NCBI RefSeq assembly: GCF_900129615.1
Contig: NZ_FQWI01000003.1
Span: 372,001 to 436,000, forward strand
Source: Pectobacterium carotovorum
GTDB lineage: Bacteria > Pseudomonadota > Gammaproteobacteria > Enterobacterales > Enterobacteriaceae
Direction: 5' to 3'
DNA length: 64,000 nucleotides
Position 1 is the first letter of the stretch, and each line of letters begins with the position of its first letter. The position numbers and the translations under genes are program-made. The notes beneath the pieces were generated by a model. It saw only the letters and a list, made by a program, of their open reading frames with translations, searched no databases and was not told the origin of the DNA. Shown in pieces: positions 1 through 13,680 of this stretch.

Positions 1-20
1 ATATAGGAGGGTATTCGGTC

Positions 21-3000
21 TTAGTGTGCTGTTGTGTCGTCGACTTTCTTACCGAAACGACGGCGGACAACAACAAAGAACACCGGAACAAAGAAGATAG
101 CCAGCACGGTTGCTGTAATCATCCCGCCCATTACGCCAGTACCAACGGCGTTCTGTGCACCGGAACCTGCACCACTACTGATGACCAGCGGCATTACACC
201 GAGGATAAAGGCAAGTGATGTCATCAGGATTGGACGCAAACGCATACGAACGGCATCGAGCGTTGCTTCAATCAGTCCTTTCCCTTCTTTTTCCATCAGA
301 TCTTTAGCAAATTCGACAATCAATATGGCGTTCTTCGCCGATAACCCTATGGTTGTCAGCAGGCCCACCTTAAAGTAAACGTCGTTTTCAAGACCTGTCA
401 TATTCGCCGCAATTAATGCACCGATGATCCCCAATGGAACAACCAGCATGACGGAGAACGGTATTGACCAGCTTTCATAAAGCGCTGCCAGACATAGGAA
501 CACGACAATCAGTGAAATCGCATAGATTGCGGGTGCCTGGTTGCCTGATAACCGCTCTTGATAAGACATACCCGTCCATTCGTAGCCGATACCTTGCGGT
601 AATTGGGTCACGAAACTTTCCATCAATGCCATGGCTTCACCGGTACTCTTACCTGGAGCGGCTTCACCTTGGATCTGCATGGATGGTTGGCCGTTATAAC
701 GTTCCAGACGCGGTGAACCATATTCCCAGTGGCTCTGCGTGAAGGCAGAGAAAGGCACCATTTGTCCGTTGCTACCGCGGATGTACCAGTTTTTGATGTC
801 ATCTGGCAGCATACGGAAAGGTGCATCGGCCTGAACGTAAACTTTCTTCACGCGACCGCGATCGATGAAGTCATTCACGTAAGATCCACCCAGCGTGGTT
901 GCCAACGTTGAGCTGATATCCGACAGTGACACACCAAGCGCCTGCGCTTTTTCCTGATCGATATCGAGGCGGAACTGCGGTGTATCTTCCATCCCGTTAG
1001 GACGAACTTGCACCAGCGTATCAGGACGTTGTGCCGCCATGCCCAATAACTGGTTACGTGCTTCCGTCAGTTTTGCGTGCCCAAGGTTAGCCTGGTCAAT
1101 CAACTGGAAGTCGAAACCTGTTGCGGTACCCAGTTCGATAATCGCAGGGACGTTGGCCGCAATCACGATAGCTTCTTTATACTGACTGAAGACCGCGTTA
1201 GCTCTGCCCGCAATTGCCTGGACTTTATTCTCTGCACCGCTTCGTTCACTCCAGTCATTCAAGCTGGCGAAGGCCAAGCCGGCATTCTGCCCACGACCAG
1301 AGAACCCGAAGCCCGTCACGGTAAACACGGACTTGACGTTACCTTTCTCATTTTCGAGATAGTATTGCGTCATTCTGTCCATGATTTTCTGGGTGTTTTC
1401 CTGCGTCGCACCTGAAGGCAACTGAACGATGTTCAGCAGAACCCCCTGATCTTCGTCCGGCAGGAAAGATGTCGGCAAGCGTAAGAACAACAGTGCCAGA
1501 CCGACAACAATCAGCAGATAGATGACCAGATAACGGCCCGTACTGCGCAGAATATTTGCTACGCTATCGGTGTAGTGGCTCGTGCTTTTCTCGAACAGTC
1601 TGTTGAACCAGCCGAAGAAGCCTTTCTTCTCACCGTGATCGCCTTTGGCGATCGGTTTTAACAGCGTTGCACAAAGCGCTGGCGTCAAAATCAACGCAAC
1701 CAGAACCGACAGCACCATCGCCGAAACGATCGTGATGGAGAACTGGCGGTAGATTGCCCCTGTAGAACCACCGGTAAACGCCATTGGGACGAATACCGCG
1801 GACAGAACCAGCGCAATACCGACCAACGCCCCCTGGATCTGCTCCATGGAACGTTTTGTTGCTTCTTTAGGCGGTAGACCTTCTTCCGCCATGACACGTT
1901 CCACGTTTTCCACGACGACGATGGCGTCATCCACCAGAAGCCCGATGGCGAGAACCATTGCGAACATCGTCAAGGTGTTAATGGAATAACCAAACGCGGA
2001 GAGGATAGCAAACGTTCCCAGCAACACGACCGGCACTGCGATGGTTGGGATCAGCGTGGCACGGAAGTTCTGCAAGAACAGATACATCACCAGGAATACC
2101 AGTACGATGGCTTCCACCAGCGTTTTCACGACTTCGTTGATCGAGATCTTAACGAAGGGTGTTGTATCGTACGGATAAACCACTTTCAGGCCAGAAGGGA
2201 AGAACTCTTCCAATTTGGTCAGTGAGTTTTTTACTGCGGTTGCGGTATCCAGCGCATTTGCGCCTGTCGCCAGCTTGATACCGATACCGGCAGCGGGCTG
2301 ACCATTGAAACGTGCAATGGTGTCGTAGCTTTCTGCGCCTAGCTCAACGCGGGCAACGTCTTTAAGGCGAACCTGAGAGCCATCAGCGTTAACTTTCAGC
2401 AGGATTTTAGAAAATTCCTCTGCTGAATTCAGTCGGGTTTGCGCAATGATCGAGGCGTTCAACTGCTGGCCAGGAACAGGTGGCGCTCCCCCCAGTTGTC
2501 CTGCCGCGATCTGGTTGTTTTGGACTCTGATCGCCGCGGTGACATCACCTGCGGTTAACTGATAGTTGTTCAGTTTGTTCGGATCCAGCCAGATACGCAT
2601 TGCGTACTGGGCACCAAACAGCTGTGCATCACCTACGCCGGATGTACGGCTGATGGGATCTTTAACGTTAGCAGCCACGTAGTCAGCGATATCTTCCTGT
2701 GACATTTTGCCGTCTTCACTGATGAAGGCGGCAACCATGAGGAAGCTACTGCTTGATTTCTGAACGTTAACCCCTTGCTGCTGTACTTCCTGCGGCAGCA
2801 GCGGCATTGCCAGTTGCAGTTTGTTCTGTACCTGAACCTGCGCGATGTCCGGATCGGTACCCGCGTCAAACGTCAGCGTAATCTGCACTGTACCTGAGGA
2901 GTCACTGCTTGATGACATGTACATAAGGTTATCGATACCGTTCATATTCTGTTCGATAACCTGCGTCACGGAATCTTGCAGCGTCGATGCATCGGCCCCC

Positions 3001-3149
3001 GGATAATTTGCTGTTACTTCAATCGCGGGTGGTGCGATCGTTGGATACTGGGCAATCGGTAATTTAACAATTGCCAGCAACCCCGTCAGCATCACCATGA
3101 TGGCGAGCACCCATGCAAAAATGGGTCGATCTATAAAAAACTTAGCCAT
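21..3149 (-). CDS. acrB: RND multidrug efflux pump, inner-membrane subunit AcrB
   Basis: Proton-driven transporter of the AcrAB-TolC tripartite pump, exporting drugs, detergents, bile salts and (in plant pathogens) plant antimicrobials from the periplasm and membrane. The 1042-residue length is right for the family (E. coli about 1049). It shows the usual two-fold repeat: TM1 near residues 10-28, a large periplasmic loop, TM2-7 from about 340, a second loop, then TM8-12. The proton-relay pair Asp407-Asp408 lies in [13 protein letters not shown]. The start MAKFFIDRP is the family start. The gene follows acrA by 28 nt on the same strand, so it is co-transcribed and inferred to be AcrR-controlled. 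No damage seen. Confidence 0.97.
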   Translation of the reverse strand: MAKFFIDRPIFAWVLAIMVMLTGLLAIVKLPIAQYPTIAPPAIEVTANYPGADASTLQDSVTQVIEQNMNGIDNLMYMSSSSDSSGTVQITLTFDAGTDPDIAQVQVQNKLQLAMPLLPQEVQQQGVNVQKSSSSFLMVAAFISEDGKMSQEDIADYVAANVKDPISRTSGVGDAQLFGAQYAMRIWLDPNKLNNYQLTAGDVTAAIRVQNNQIAAGQLGGAPPVPGQQLNASIIAQTRLNSAEEFSKILLKVNADGSQVRLKDVARVELGAESYDTIARFNGQPAAGIGIKLATGANALDTATAVKNSLTKLEEFFPSGLKVVYPYDTTPFVKISINEVVKTLVEAIVLVFLVMYLFLQNFRATLIPTIAVPVVLLGTFAILSAFGYSINTLTMFAMVLAIGLLVDDAIVVVENVERVMAEEGLPPKEATKRSMEQIQGALVGIALVLSAVFVPMAFTGGSTGAIYRQFSITIVSAMVLSVLVALILTPALCATLLKPIAKGDHGEKKGFFGWFNRLFEKSTSHYTDSVANILRSTGRYLVIYLLIVVGLALLFLRLPTSFLPDEDQGVLLNIVQLPSGATQENTQKIMDRMTQYYLENEKGNVKSVFTVTGFGFSGRGQNAGLAFASLNDWSERSGAENKVQAIAGRANAVFSQYKEAIVIAANVPAIIELGTATGFDFQLIDQANLGHAKLTEARNQLLGMAAQRPDTLVQVRPNGMEDTPQFRLDIDQEKAQALGVSLSDISSTLATTLGGSYVNDFIDRGRVKKVYVQADAPFRMLPDDIKNWYIRGSNGQMVPFSAFTQSHWEYGSPRLERYNGQPSMQIQGEAAPGKSTGEAMALMESFVTQLPQGIGYEWTGMSYQERLSGNQAPAIYAISLIVVFLCLAALYESWSIPFSVMLVVPLGIIGALIAANMTGLENDVYFKVGLLTTIGLSAKNAILIVEFAKDLMEKEGKGLIEATLDAVRMRLRPILMTSLAFILGVMPLVISSGAGSGAQNAVGTGVMGGMITATVLAIFFVPVFFVVVRRRFGKKVDDTTAH

Positions 3150-3177
3150 GAATTGTACCGGCTCCTGTTAGAACGTC

Positions 3178-4371
3178 TTAAGACTTCGCGGGTTCTGCTG
3201 ACGCTTGTTGCGCCTGCTGATTTTCTGGAGCGACTTCTTTAGCTTTCACCTGCGCACCGGGCCTGATTTTTTGCAGACCAGTGACAATAACGCGATCGCC
3301 CGCTTTCAAGCCTTCGGTAACCAACCATTTATCACCAATTGCCTTACTGGTTTTAAGCGTGCGAGGTTCTACTTTATCGCCTTCTCCAACCACCATCGCC
3401 GTGGCCTGACCACGCGGATCGCGGGTGACACCCTGCTGCGGCACTAATAAGGCTGTCGGGTTAACGCCGGAATCAAGACGGGCGCGTACAAACATACCAG
3501 GGAGAAGATTGTGCTGTGGGTTAGGGAAAATAGCGCGCAGCGTGATGGAACCGGTGGTTTCATCGACAGTGACATCAGAGAATTCCAATGTACCTGCTTC
3601 GGCATATTCGCTACCGTTTTCCAACAGTAGACGGACATTGGCTTTGCCTTCACTTTGTTTCAGCGTACCGTTTTCCAGCTCTTTCTTCAGTTGCAGGAAA
3701 TCATTACTGGACTGCGTGACGTCAACATAGATCGGATCAAGCTGCTGCACGGTGGTTAATGCCGTTGCTTGCCCGGTTGCTACCAATGCGCCTTCCGTCA
3801 CGGTGGATTTACCCACGCGGCCTTCGATTGGCGAGTTCACTTTAGTGTAAGCCAGATTGATTTGTGCGGTGTCAACCGCTGCTTTAGCAGCCTGAACCGA
3901 AGCATCAGCCTGACGAGAGGTGGCAACAGCCTGATCGTAATCCTGCTTGCTGACGTAGTTGGTGCCCAAAAGCGGCTTATAGCGATTAACTGTCAGGCGG
4001 GCAATTTCTGCCTGAGCCTGTGCCTGAGCGAGTGAGCCTTTGGCGCTATTGTAGCTTGCCTGGTATGTCGCAGGATCGATTTGATACAGCGATGCGCCAG
4101 CTTTAATGTCAGACCCTTCAACGAAGTTGCGTTTGAGGATAATGCCGCCAACCTGTGGGCGAACCTCGGCAATGCGGTAAGCACTTGTACGGCCCGGCAG
4201 CTCGGTCATGACATTCAGTGCTTCCGTTTTTAACGTCACAATACCCACTTCAGGCATCTGCTGCTGTGCGCCGCCTTGCTGATTATTGCCGCTATCACAT
4301 CCTGCGAGCATTAAGCCGCCAGAAAGCATCAGAACTGCCGCCAGAGGCGTTAGCCCTCTGTTTTTGTTCAT
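3178..4371 (-). CDS. acrA: Periplasmic adaptor lipoprotein AcrA
   Basis: Membrane-fusion protein linking AcrB to the outer-membrane channel TolC. The protein has 397 residues. It begins with a lipoprotein signal peptide whose lipobox LMLAGC puts the acylated cysteine at residue 25. The HlyD-type pattern follows: lipoyl half-motif, alpha-helical hairpin (about residues 100-175, rich in Ala, Gln and Lys), second lipoyl half (VNSPIEGRVGKS) and beta-barrel. First gene of the acrAB operon, transcribed away from acrR; the AcrR-type palindrome lies about 90 nt upstream of its start. Family assignment is secure. Confidence 0.97.
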   Translation of the reverse strand: MNKNRGLTPLAAVLMLSGGLMLAGCDSGNNQQGGAQQQMPEVGIVTLKTEALNVMTELPGRTSAYRIAEVRPQVGGIILKRNFVEGSDIKAGASLYQIDPATYQASYNSAKGSLAQAQAQAEIARLTVNRYKPLLGTNYVSKQDYDQAVATSRQADASVQAAKAAVDTAQINLAYTKVNSPIEGRVGKSTVTEGALVATGQATALTTVQQLDPIYVDVTQSSNDFLQLKKELENGTLKQSEGKANVRLLLENGSEYAEAGTLEFSDVTVDETTGSITLRAIFPNPQHNLLPGMFVRARLDSGVNPTALLVPQQGVTRDPRGQATAMVVGEGDKVEPRTLKTSKAIGDKWLVTEGLKAGDRVIVTGLQKIRPGAQVKAKEVAPENQQAQQASAEPAKS

Positions 4372-4461
4372 AGATAAACCTCAAGTGTCCGATTTGAAAT
4401 TGACCAATGGATCACAAGCTTAAAAACCCATTGCTGCTATAGTCTTATGTTCATGCTATGT

Positions 4462-4485
4462 TACATACATTCTCGAATGTATGTA
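4462..4485. promoter_or_regulatory. AcrR operator palindrome in the acrAB-acrR divergent region
   Basis: A perfect inverted repeat: TACATACATT, 4-nt spacer CTCG, AATGTATGTA. It matches the 24-bp AcrR site known from the E. coli acrAB promoter (established knowledge, recalled), where only the spacer bases differ. Its place between acrA and acrR fits autorepression of acrR together with repression of acrAB. Confidence 0.9.
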
Positions 4486-4513
4486 AATCACGCTTTCCTT
4501 CAAATACAGCGAT

Positions 4514-4554
4514 ATGGCACGAAAAACCAAATTATCATGGCACGAAAAACCAAA
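4514..4554 (+). repeat. Tandem duplication of the acrR start region
   Basis: The 18-base string ATGGCACGAAAAACCAAA occurs at 4514-4531 and again at 4537-4554, separated by 5 bases, so the period is 23. Because 23 is not a multiple of 3, the first ATG is out of frame with acrR and opens a 28-codon ORF ending at 4600. Neither ATG has an obvious Shine-Dalgarno sequence. In E. coli, as I recall it, a single copy of this string begins acrR. Confidence 0.9.
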
Positions 4555-5178
4555 AAACAGGCTCAGGAAACCCGACAACATATACTGGATACTGCGTTAA
4601 GAGTCTTCTCTGAGCATGGTGTGTCCGCGACCTCATTGTCTGACATTGCCACCGCTGCTGGTGTGACACGGGGTGCTATTTATTGGCATTTTAAGAACAA
4701 AGCCGAAATCTTTGACGAAATCTGGGCCTTGGCTGAGTCAAAAATAGATGAGTTTGAAATAGAGTATCAGACAAAATTCCCTGATAATCCACTCCGCGTG
4801 ATGCGTGAATTATTGATTTATATGCTGCGTTTAACCGTTAGTGATACACATTGGCGATCCATTATGGAGATCGCTTTTCACAAATGTGAGTTTGTCGGTG
4901 AAATGTTGCAATCGTACAATGCGCGCAAAGAGCTTTATCTCTCCTGCTATGTCGATATTGAAGAAAACCTGATTAAGTGCATCCGGGTGGGGATGTTGCC
5001 GACGGACATTCATCCACGTCGTGCAGCAATCGCGATGCGTGCCTATTTTTCCGGCGTGATGGAAAACTGGCTATTTATGCCGGAAAGTTTCGATCTCGAT
5101 CAGGAAGCCCCGGCGCTGGTAGATGCTTTTATTGATATGCTGCATTTTAGCCCGGCGCTACGTAAACTCGCTGAATAA
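4537..5178 (+). CDS. acrR: TetR-family repressor AcrR
   Basis: Local repressor of acrAB, released when drugs bind its C-terminal pocket. The N-terminal TetR helix-turn-helix covers about residues 10-55 (RQHILDTALRVFSEHG ... TRGAIYWHFKNK). The rest is the ligand-binding and dimer domain with the family-typical FHKCEFVGEM. I chose the start at 4537, giving 213 residues beginning MARKTKKQAQ; the open frame extends upstream without family similarity. The start region is tandemly duplicated, so an out-of-frame ATG precedes the true one, which may lower AcrR synthesis. In E. coli mscK lies next; here a convergent rsmS follows directly. Confidence 0.93.
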   Translation: MARKTKKQAQETRQHILDTALRVFSEHGVSATSLSDIATAAGVTRGAIYWHFKNKAEIFDEIWALAESKIDEFEIEYQTKFPDNPLRVMRELLIYMLRLTVSDTHWRSIMEIAFHKCEFVGEMLQSYNARKELYLSCYVDIEENLIKCIRVGMLPTDIHPRRAAIAMRAYFSGVMENWLFMPESFDLDQEAPALVDAFIDMLHFSPALRKLAE

Positions 5179-5235
5179 GCCGTTGATCGACGGCGCTAAT
5201 ACCTGTTGCCTTTAAGCTCTGGAGCTATTGTTACC

Positions 5236-5406
5236 TTAGGCGGAGGATTTAGCGCCACCACCTTCTTGCGAGAGTTTTTTCTCAAAATCGTTACGTATAA
5301 TCTCCAAGGCGGCCAGCGCGATACGCGGTTCGATTTGGTTTTCTTCCAGCAACATAATCAAATCGACCGCCAGCTTGACCTCGGGTGGGGCGTTTTCAAG
5401 TGACAT
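5236..5406 (-). CDS. rsmS: Regulator of secondary metabolism RsmS (YbaM family)
   Basis: A 56-residue protein on the minus strand, starting [20 protein letters not shown] and ending GGGAKSSA. It is the short YbaM-type protein found next to priC in enterobacteria. In Serratia and Pectobacterium the homologue is named RsmS and influences secondary metabolites and virulence (established knowledge; mechanism not visible here). No DNA-binding motif or membrane segment is evident; it is mostly predicted helix. It lies 35 nt downstream of priC on the same strand and converges with acrR. Confidence 0.88.
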   Translation of the reverse strand: MSLENAPPEVKLAVDLIMLLEENQIEPRIALAALEIIRNDFEKKLSQEGGGAKSSA

Positions 5407-5441
5407 GAATCAGTTCCTCGTTTCTTGGCGAACCCGCCGTA

Positions 5442-5978
5442 CTACAATCCTTGCTCACGGCGTTCGATTTGACGTTCCAGACGTGCCAGCGCCTGACGGC
5501 AGCGTGACAGCCGTCCTTCCAGCGCCGCCAGCTCTTTCTGTAGTCGCTGTTGCTCGCTGAATTGCGTCTGCGTGATGAGCAGGCTTTCTCTATCCTGAAT
5601 CATGGAAAGCAGACGGCGTTCATAATCCTGATGTTCCGCGAGTTTGTGATACAGATCTTCCGGCTGTGGTGCATTACTTTGCTCCTGCCTGCGTAATGAC
5701 TGTGTTGCCAGCTCACGCTGCAATGCGGCTATCTGGCTGACCAACTTTTCAGCCAGAAACGCCACGCGATCGGTGCGCTGTTCGGCAACTAACTGCTTTA
5801 TCACCTGTAAATTTTGTTCAACTTCGGCGCGATAATCACGTAGCCGGGTGCCGTAGCTGCTAAAGAGTTGACGATCGAAGCGTGATTGCGGCACGGCTTT
5901 ATCCGCCAGCGGCTCAAGCTCTTTCGCTAGCGTGTTAATTTGTTGTTCAAGCGCTTGTAGCAATCGATGCGTGTTCAC
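5442..5978 (-). CDS. priC: Primosomal replication protein PriC
   Basis: Replication-restart factor that helps reload DnaB helicase at stalled forks in the PriC-dependent pathway. The protein has 178 residues, highly charged and predicted to be almost all alpha-helical, with the family N-terminus MNTHRLLQALEQQINTLA and repeated Arg/Gln-rich helices at the C-terminus (RCRQALARLERQIERREQ). Gene order rsmS-priC with divergent ybaN is the enterobacterial arrangement. No signal peptide, as expected for a cytoplasmic DNA-associated protein. Confidence 0.92.
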   Translation of the reverse strand: MNTHRLLQALEQQINTLAKELEPLADKAVPQSRFDRQLFSSYGTRLRDYRAEVEQNLQVIKQLVAEQRTDRVAFLAEKLVSQIAALQRELATQSLRRQEQSNAPQPEDLYHKLAEHQDYERRLLSMIQDRESLLITQTQFSEQQRLQKELAALEGRLSRCRQALARLERQIERREQGL

Positions 5979-6207
5979 TTTTTTCCCTTACGGTCAGGCT
6001 GATGATTCAGCGAGCTAGCCTCGCGCGGTGTGTCGGCCCGTGGTATAGATCGATATCGTTAGTCTACGCCGCTTTACTGCACTGCATGAGGATATCTTAA
6101 CTAATCCATCGGGCAAGGTGGTGATAAAGTGTGGTGGACATTGTCGCAGACAAAAATATATTGAGCAGACAAAACATATTGGTAGTGAACAAAGCAGAAA
6201 GGTGAAT

Positions 6208-6603
6208 ATGTATCGCGTGTTGCTGATGATATTGGGGTGGGTTTCCGTTGTGCTGGCAACGTTGGGTGTCGTGTTGCCCTTATTACCAACAACGCCTTTC
6301 TTGTTACTGGCCGCTTGGTGTTTTGCCCGCTCGTCCCCGCGTTTCCATGACTGGCTACTGTACCGCTCCTGGTTTGGCAGCTATCTGCGCTATTGGCAGC
6401 AACATCGGGCGTTGCCGCCGGGGGCAAAATGGAAGGCTGTCACCATGATTCTGTTAACGTTCGCGCTTTCACTCTGGCTGGTTAAGCTCGTCTGGGTCAG
6501 GATCTTGCTGTTGGTCATTTTGGCTATTTTGCTGACCTTCATGCTTCGTTTACCTGTGATTGATCCAGAACAACAAACGCAGGGCGCGGATCCGAAAAGA
6601 TAG
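6208..6603 (+). CDS. ybaN: DUF454 inner-membrane protein YbaN
   Basis: Small inner-membrane protein of unknown function, 131 residues from the chosen start at 6208 (MYRVLLMILGWVSVVL), which has a plausible AAAGG ribosome-binding site at 6198-6202. Two hydrophobic stretches near the N-terminus flank LLPTTPFLLLAAWCFARSSPRFHDWLL, the DUF454 signature, and a third, possibly split, lies near residues 80-112. The longer open frame upstream has no family support. It sits between divergent priC and co-directional apt as in E. coli. Confidence 0.9.
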   Translation: MYRVLLMILGWVSVVLATLGVVLPLLPTTPFLLLAAWCFARSSPRFHDWLLYRSWFGSYLRYWQQHRALPPGAKWKAVTMILLTFALSLWLVKLVWVRILLLVILAILLTFMLRLPVIDPEQQTQGADPKR

Positions 6604-6815
6604 TGTAAGCGGCGGCCTCTGTGACGGGAATACAAAAAATACGCACCCAGAGTGTGGACAGTTGCATTTATCCGTCACTTTGACTAGATTTGACCGTTTT
6701 CGTGCGCGGGTCGCCATTTCCTCTTTGTCATAATGCCTCTTCATCACGTCATGCGATGATGGAAGCCTTGTGGCGACCGGCATTGTATGTTCAGAACGTT
6801 TTATCAGGCACAACT

Positions 6816-7373
6816 ATGACGACCGTAACAGCGCAGCAGCAGGCAGAATTAATTAAAAACAGTATCAAAAGCATCCCCGATTATCCGAAGCCGGGCATAC
6901 TGTTCCGTGATGTTACCAGCCTGCTGGAAGATCCTGTGGCCTATGCGGCCAGTATTGAGATGCTGGCAAACCGTTACCGCAACACCGGTGTGACGAAGGT
7001 TGTCGGTACTGAAGCGCGTGGTTTCCTGTTTGGCGCCCCGGTTGCGCTGGCGCTGGGCGTGGGTTTTGTTCCCGTGCGTAAACCGGGCAAGCTGCCACGT
7101 CCGACGATCAGTGAAAGCTATGAACTGGAATACGGTTCAGATACGCTGGAAATTCATGCAGATGCAATCTCCGCTGGCGATAATGTGCTGGTGATCGACG
7201 ATCTGCTAGCAACGGGCGGTACGCTTGAAGCAACGGTGAAATTGATTCGTCGTCTGGGCGGTACGGTCAACGATGCCGCTTTTATCATCAATTTGTTCGA
7301 TCTGGGTGGCGAGCAACGCCTGACCGAGATGGGTGTCACCTGCTATAGCCTGGTTGACTTCCCCGGACATTAA
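6816..7373 (+). CDS. apt: Adenine phosphoribosyltransferase
   Basis: Purine salvage enzyme converting adenine plus PRPP to AMP and pyrophosphate in the cytoplasm. 185 residues from ATG at 6816 ([20 protein letters not shown]), close to the E. coli size. The PRPP-binding motif [13 protein letters not shown] is intact, as is the type I PRTase core [16 protein letters not shown]. The reading frame is open upstream, but that part has no family similarity. dnaX starts 74 nt after the stop codon and is likely co-transcribed. No oddities seen. Confidence 0.96.
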   Translation: MTTVTAQQQAELIKNSIKSIPDYPKPGILFRDVTSLLEDPVAYAASIEMLANRYRNTGVTKVVGTEARGFLFGAPVALALGVGFVPVRKPGKLPRPTISESYELEYGSDTLEIHADAISAGDNVLVIDDLLATGGTLEATVKLIRRLGGTVNDAAFIINLFDLGGEQRLTEMGVTCYSLVDFPGH

Positions 7374-7447
7374 TCATAACAGTCTCGCCGATAGCGGCGT
7401 GGCTGTGTTAGCATGATCGCCTCAATAACTCGACTGTTGCGGTATTG

Positions 7448-9880
<2,433 letters not shown>

Positions 9881-9881
<1 letters not shown>

Positions 9882-10486
9882 TGCAGACCAGTCCGCTTCT
9901 TGAATCACTGATGGAAGCGCTGCGCTGCCTGCCGGGCGTTGGGCCCAAGTCGGCGCAGCGCATGGCGTTTCAACTGCTGCAACGTAACCGCAGTGGCGGT
10001 ATGCGTCTGGCGCAGGCGTTGACACGGGCGATGTCCGAAATCGGTCACTGTAGCGATTGTCGGACATTCACCGAGCAGGACGTTTGTGCGATTTGCTCGA
10101 ACCCGCGTCGCCAACAAAACGGGCAGATTTGCGTGGTAGAAAGCCCGGCTGATATTCATGCCATTGAACAGACGGGGCAGTTTGCCGGTCGGTACTTTGT
10201 ACTGATGGGGCATTTGTCGCCGCTGGATGGCATTGGCCCGGACGATATCGGTTTGGGGCGGCTGGAAGAGCGCCTGCAAGTGGAATCGATAAGCGAAGTG
10301 ATCCTGGCTACCAATCCGACGGTAGAAGGCGATGCTACGGCAAACTATATAGCGGAACTGTGCGCGCAACACGGCGTGATGGCCAGTCGCATTGCACACG
10401 GCGTTCCCGTTGGTGGTGAGCTGGAAATGGTCGATGGCACCACGCTTTCCCATTCGCTCGCGGGTCGTCAGCCTTTCCGGTTTTAA
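9881..10486 (+). CDS. recR: Recombination mediator RecR
   Basis: RecFOR-pathway protein that helps load RecA on gapped DNA. 201 residues: N-terminal helix-hairpin-helix ([15 protein letters not shown]), a four-cysteine zinc finger ([16 protein letters not shown]), then the Toprim domain beginning [15 protein letters not shown]. Start at 9881 is fixed by the one-base overlap with the ybaB stop. A 10-bp inverted repeat lies just downstream. Confidence 0.96.
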
Positions 10487-10491
10487 TCTGT

Positions 10492-10520
10492 CGGCTGCCA
10501 GCATCATTATCTGGCAGCCG
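10492..10520 (+). terminator. Stem-loop after recR
   Basis: Perfect 10-bp inverted repeat CGGCTGCCAG / CTGGCAGCCG with a 9-nt loop, 5 nt past the recR stop. Only a weak T-rich run follows (TCTTGTTTT), so termination could be partial. Confidence 0.55.
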
Positions 10521-10575
10521 CAGTCTTGTTTTCCTCTTTCATCTCACCGTTTTCTTTTTTCGCTGAAATTTACCC

Positions 10576-10604
10576 CTTGAAATCCCCTCGGTTTATCCCC
10601 ATTT
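10576..10604 (+). promoter_or_regulatory. Sigma-32 heat-shock promoter of htpG
   Basis: CTTGAAA at 10576-10582 and CCCCATTT at 10597-10604, separated by 14 bases, match the sigma-32 consensus (CTTGAAA, N13-15, CCCCATNT) completely. It lies about 57 bases before the htpG start codon. Confidence 0.88.
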
Positions 10605-10660
10605 GCTACTTATCGTCAGTTTAATCAGCCTGAATAATATTAGGATTGAGGTAAGCAATA

Positions 10661-12550
10661 ATGAGTATGAAAGGCCAAGAAACTCGCGGGTTCCAGTCCG
10701 AAGTTAAGCAACTCCTGCATTTGATGATCCATTCGCTTTATTCCAACAAAGAAATTTTTCTGCGTGAATTGATCTCCAACGCCTCCGATGCGGCAGACAA
10801 GCTACGTTTCCGTGCGCTGTCCACACCAGAGCTGTATGCGGGTGATGGCGATCTGCGCGTGCGTGTGTCTACGGATAAAGAAAAACGCACCCTGACGATT
10901 TCTGACAACGGTATCGGCATGAGCCGTGACGAAGTCATTGATAATCTGGGTACGATTGCGAAATCCGGCACCAAGGCCTTTCTGGAATCTATGGGTTCCG
11001 ATCAGGTTAAAGATAGCCAACTGATTGGTCAGTTCGGTGTGGGTTTCTACTCCGCCTTCATCGTGGCGGATAAAGTGACCGTGCGTACCCGTGCTGCGGG
11101 AGCGAGCGCCGATCAGGGCGTGTACTGGGAATCTGCCGGGGAAGGGGATTACACCATCGCCGACATCACCAAAGACGATCGCGGTACGGAAATCACCCTG
11201 CATCTGCGTGAAGGTGAAGACGAATTCCTGGATGACTGGCGTGTGCGTTCCGTCATCAGCAAATATTCCGACCACATCGCGCTGCCAGTAGAAATCCAAT
11301 CCCAGACAGAAAGCGAAGAAGAGGGCGGCGAGTCCACCGTTAGCTGGGAAAAAATTAACAAGGCGCAGGCTCTGTGGACGCGCAGTAAATCTGAAGTCAG
11401 CGATGAAGAGTACAACGAGTTTTATAAGCACATCTCCCATGATTTTACCGATCCGCTGAGCTGGAGCCACAACCGCGTGGAAGGTAAGCAGGAATACACC
11501 AGCCTGCTTTATATTCCTGCCCGTGCACCATGGGATATGTGGAACCGCGATCATAAACATGGCTTGAAACTGTACGTTCAGCGCGTCTTTATTATGGATG
11601 ACGCCGAGCAGTTCATGCCGAACTACCTGCGTTTTGTGCGCGGCCTGATTGATTCCAACGATCTGCCGCTGAACGTTTCCCGTGAGATTTTGCAGGACAG
11701 CCGTGTGACGCAGAACCTGCGTAATGCGCTGACTAAACGCGTGCTGCAAATGCTGGATAAACTGGCGAAAGACGACGCGGAAAAATACCAGACGTTCTGG
11801 CAACAGTTTGGTCTGGTGCTGAAAGAAGGCCCGGCGGAAGACGGCAGCAACCGCGAGGCGATCGCGAAACTGCTGCGCTTTGCCACTACGCAATCCGACA
11901 GCTCCGCACAGACGGTATCGCTGGAAGATTACGTTAGCCGGATGGTGGAAGGTCAGGACAAGATCTACTACATCACCGCAGACAGCTATGCGGCGGCCAA
12001 GAGCAGCCCGCATCTGGAGCTGTTCCGTAAGAAAGGCATCGAAGTATTGCTATTGTCCGAGCGCATTGACGAATGGATGATGAGCTACCTGACCGAGTTC
12101 GACGGTAAATCCTTCCAGTCGGTCAGCAAAGCAGATGACACGCTGGACAAACTGGCTGATGAAGAAAACGATGCGCAGAAAGAAGCACAAAAAGCGCTGG
12201 AGCCATTTGTTGATCGTGTGAAAACTCTGCTGGGCGAGCGCGTTAAAGATGTGCGTTTCACCTACCGTTTGACCGATACGCCTGCGATTGTCGTAACGGA
12301 TGCTGATGAGATGAGCACGCAGATGGCGAAACTGTTCGCCGCAGCGGGCCAGCAGGCACCGGAAGTGAAGTACATTTTTGAACTGAACCCAGAGCACGCG
12401 TTAATTAAACGTGCGGCTGACGTTTCTGATGAAGCTGAGTTTGGCGAGTGGGTTGAACTGCTGCTGGATCAGGCTCTGCTGGCCGAACGCGGTACGCTGG
12501 ACGATCCGAACCTGTTCATCCGCCGGATGAATCAGCTGTTAAGTGCCTGA
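10661..12550 (+). CDS. htpG: Chaperone HtpG (Hsp90)
   Basis: ATP-dependent cytosolic chaperone. 629 residues with the GHKL ATPase domain at the N-terminus: [21 protein letters not shown] and [11 protein letters not shown] are the nucleotide-binding motifs. Middle and C-terminal dimerisation domains follow. The start at 10661 ([12 protein letters not shown]) is preferred over the ATG at 10667 because GAGG at 10648-10651 gives a 9-nt spacer rather than 15. It is preceded by an excellent sigma-32 promoter and followed by a strong terminator, so it is a single-gene heat-shock unit. Confidence 0.97.
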   Translation: MSMKGQETRGFQSEVKQLLHLMIHSLYSNKEIFLRELISNASDAADKLRFRALSTPELYAGDGDLRVRVSTDKEKRTLTISDNGIGMSRDEVIDNLGTIAKSGTKAFLESMGSDQVKDSQLIGQFGVGFYSAFIVADKVTVRTRAAGASADQGVYWESAGEGDYTIADITKDDRGTEITLHLREGEDEFLDDWRVRSVISKYSDHIALPVEIQSQTESEEEGGESTVSWEKINKAQALWTRSKSEVSDEEYNEFYKHISHDFTDPLSWSHNRVEGKQEYTSLLYIPARAPWDMWNRDHKHGLKLYVQRVFIMDDAEQFMPNYLRFVRGLIDSNDLPLNVSREILQDSRVTQNLRNALTKRVLQMLDKLAKDDAEKYQTFWQQFGLVLKEGPAEDGSNREAIAKLLRFATTQSDSSAQTVSLEDYVSRMVEGQDKIYYITADSYAAAKSSPHLELFRKKGIEVLLLSERIDEWMMSYLTEFDGKSFQSVSKADDTLDKLADEENDAQKEAQKALEPFVDRVKTLLGERVKDVRFTYRLTDTPAIVVTDADEMSTQMAKLFAAAGQQAPEVKYIFELNPEHALIKRAADVSDEAEFGEWVELLLDQALLAERGTLDDPNLFIRRMNQLLSA

Positions 12551-12565
12551 TAGTGATATCTTCCA

Positions 12566-12590
12566 GACCCCGGTGATAGCCGGGGTCTTT
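12566..12590 (+). terminator. Intrinsic terminator of htpG
   Basis: Perfect 8-bp stem GACCCCGG / CCGGGGTC with a 6-nt loop, followed by TTT, 15 nt after the htpG stop. Confidence 0.75.
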
Positions 12591-12787
12591 CCCCTGACTT
12601 TTACGCTTCCTTCCGCTATTGGGTGTTTCTTCGTCTACACTGAATGGCAACATTGGGCAGACGGCAAACCGAATTTTTAGGTATCTGGCTTTTTTTCATC
12701 TGCCTGCGTGTTGCTGAAGCGAGCCCGTTCCTTGAGCATAAGCGTCTGGAATGGTATGGTTTAGCGTTTTTCAAATTTATTTTATAA

Positions 12788-13459
<672 letters not shown>

Positions 13460-13489
13460 TTTTTCTACACGAATCATACCAAACACCTG

Positions 13490-13517
13490 AATGCCAGACG
13501 ACCGTCTGGCATTTTTT
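13490..13517 (+). terminator. Intrinsic terminator of adk
   Basis: Perfect 10-bp stem AATGCCAGAC / GTCTGGCATT closing a GACC tetraloop, with a run of six T beginning inside the 3' arm. Strong canonical terminator. Confidence 0.9.
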
Positions 13518-13680
13518 CGTTCTGAAATCCTCGTTTGCTTTGTTTCCTCTATTGGTAGCATCGGCGTTATCCCTGCTATCTACCCGTATTTGTTTAGCTT
13601 TTTTTCGCTACAATAGACATTTGATGTTACGCACTGGCGGGCTGAGAGAAAGCCTGCTTCTCCATAAAAGGAAGACGGCG

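Noticed and set aside
10802-12013. 403-codon open frame antisense to htpG
   Set aside because: Shadow of htpG with no family features.
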